This document shows positions 4,845 to 5,457 of a DNA stretch of 5,457 nucleotides, in pieces. The stretch covers positions 1-5,457 of the forward strand of contig JAGVGS010000125.1 in the NCBI GenBank assembly GCA_020057015.1, written 5' to 3'. This stretch comes from Candidatus Omnitrophota bacterium (GTDB lineage: Bacteria; Omnitrophota; Gorgyraeia; Aquiviventales; Aquiviventaceae). The position numbers and the translations under genes are program-made. Position 1 is the first letter of the stretch, and each line of letters begins with the position of its first letter. The notes below the pieces were generated by a model that worked only from the letters and a program-made list of their open reading frames with translations, had not been told where the DNA came from and did not search any database.

Positions 4845-5457
4845 TTGGTGATCATCGGCGGCGGCATCTCAGGCCTCGCCACCGCCTACTATGCACAGCA
4901 ACGGGCGCAGGCGCTGGGGTGCTCTGTCGACATCATGGTGTTGGAAGCTGGCCCTCGGTTCGGAGGGCTCATTCAGACGCGCCAACAGGAGGGCTGCACA
5001 TTGGAGCTCGGGCCGGACATGTTCCTGACCGAGCAGCCCGAGGTCAGCGACCTCTGCCAAGCCCTCGGGCTCGCCGATGAGCTGATCCCGCCGCAGGCCG
5101 CCCACCGGCGCAGCTTCATCGCGCGTGGCGGGCGTCTCATGCCGGTGCCTGAGGGGTGGTTTTTGCTAGCACCCCGCCGATGGCGTCAGTTCTTCACGCA
5201 CGATCTGCTCAGCTTTCCCGGCCGCGTGCGCATGGCCTGCGAACCGTTCATTCCACCGCGGCGGGATGGAGTGGAGGAGAGCGTGAAGGAGTTTATTGCG
5301 CGCCGTTTTGGGCGTGAGGCCTTTGAGCGCGTCGGCCAGCCTATGGTCGCGGGCCTGTACACCGCCGATGCCGCGCGCTTGAGCCTGCAGGCCGCGATGC
5401 CTCGCTTTGAGGCGATGGAGCAAGAGTGCGGCAGCGTGTTCCACGCCTTGCGCCGGG
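4845..5457 (+). CDS. hemY: HemY/HemG-type protoporphyrinogen (or coproporphyrinogen III) oxidase, N-terminal part (3' end outside window)
   Basis: This is the first ~204 residues of an FAD-dependent oxidase of the oxygen-dependent PPOX family (usually about 450-480 residues), which removes six electrons from protoporphyrinogen IX, or from coproporphyrinogen III in the coproporphyrin-type pathway. Numbered from the TTG at 4845, the dinucleotide-binding motif is VIIGGGISGL (2-11), the acidic residue ending the second strand is E34 in VLEAGPRFGG, then LELGPDMFL (53-61) and VAGLYTADAARLSL (168-181), all typical of HemY. The frame is open from 4818 and continues past the window end. The start is uncertain: TTG 4845 and GTG 4848 lie directly at the first strand, while an ATA at 4830 overlapping the hemE stop sits where an ATG would be expected. 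With at most 11 bases after the HemD-HemE stop, it is surely in the same operon. Which porphyrinogen it uses cannot be told from this part. Confidence 0.9.
   Translation, partial: MVIIGGGISGLATAYYAQQRAQALGCSVDIMVLEAGPRFGGLIQTRQQEGCTLELGPDMFLTEQPEVSDLCQALGLADELIPPQAAHRRSFIARGGRLMPVPEGWFLLAPRRWRQFFTHDLLSFPGRVRMACEPFIPPRRDGVEESVKEFIARRFGREAFERVGQPMVAGLYTADAARLSLQAAMPRFEAMEQECGSVFHALRR

Noticed and set aside
4869..5444. Two short minus-strand open frames at the right end
   Set aside because: The plus strand there is a continuous HemY/HemG oxidase frame with clear FAD-binding motifs, so these are shadows.

Overview
The window is dense, GC-rich bacterial DNA with short or overlapping gene junctions. 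No rRNA, tRNA, CRISPR array, insertion sequence or phage gene is visible. Six genes and one probable small ORF are supported. The organism cannot be fixed from this sequence. The small AsmA-like protein (one N-terminal anchor, an NPSGF / LPEIYVEYRL core and an Ala/Gly/Lys-rich tail) most resembles, from memory, proteins of uncultured high-GC lineages such as Omnitrophota. That is a hypothesis, not a placement. The oxygen-dependent type of protoporphyrinogen oxidase suggests a lineage that meets oxygen.

Left part (1-1250, + strand): the C-terminal end of an AbiEi-type antitoxin/regulator, cut by the window edge, is followed through a TGATG overlap by a complete AbiEii-type nucleotidyltransferase toxin. 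Together they form a type IV toxin-antitoxin or abortive-infection pair.

Middle (1298-2265, + strand): an AsmA/DUF748-like envelope protein with a strong ribosome binding site, then two bases later a 36-residue ORF with a single membrane segment. The end of this small ORF overlaps by 20 bp the end of a convergent gene on the minus strand (2246-2860) that encodes a DUF4202 protein of unknown function.

Right part (2899-5457, + strand): a heme biosynthesis operon transcribed divergently from the DUF4202 gene across only 38 bp. Its first gene is one 644-codon reading frame that joins uroporphyrinogen-III synthase (HemD) to uroporphyrinogen decarboxylase (HemE), two consecutive pathway enzymes. 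It is followed almost without a gap by a HemY/HemG-type protoporphyrinogen (or coproporphyrinogen) oxidase that runs off the window. HemD closes and rearranges hydroxymethylbilane to uroporphyrinogen III, HemE decarboxylates it to coproporphyrinogen III, and the oxidase acts later on the porphyrinogen ring.

The main points for a second look are the HemD-HemE fusion, a Shine-Dalgarno-like GGAGG plus GTG exactly at the domain linker, and the start of the oxidase gene, where ATAA stands in place of the expected ATGA overlap.
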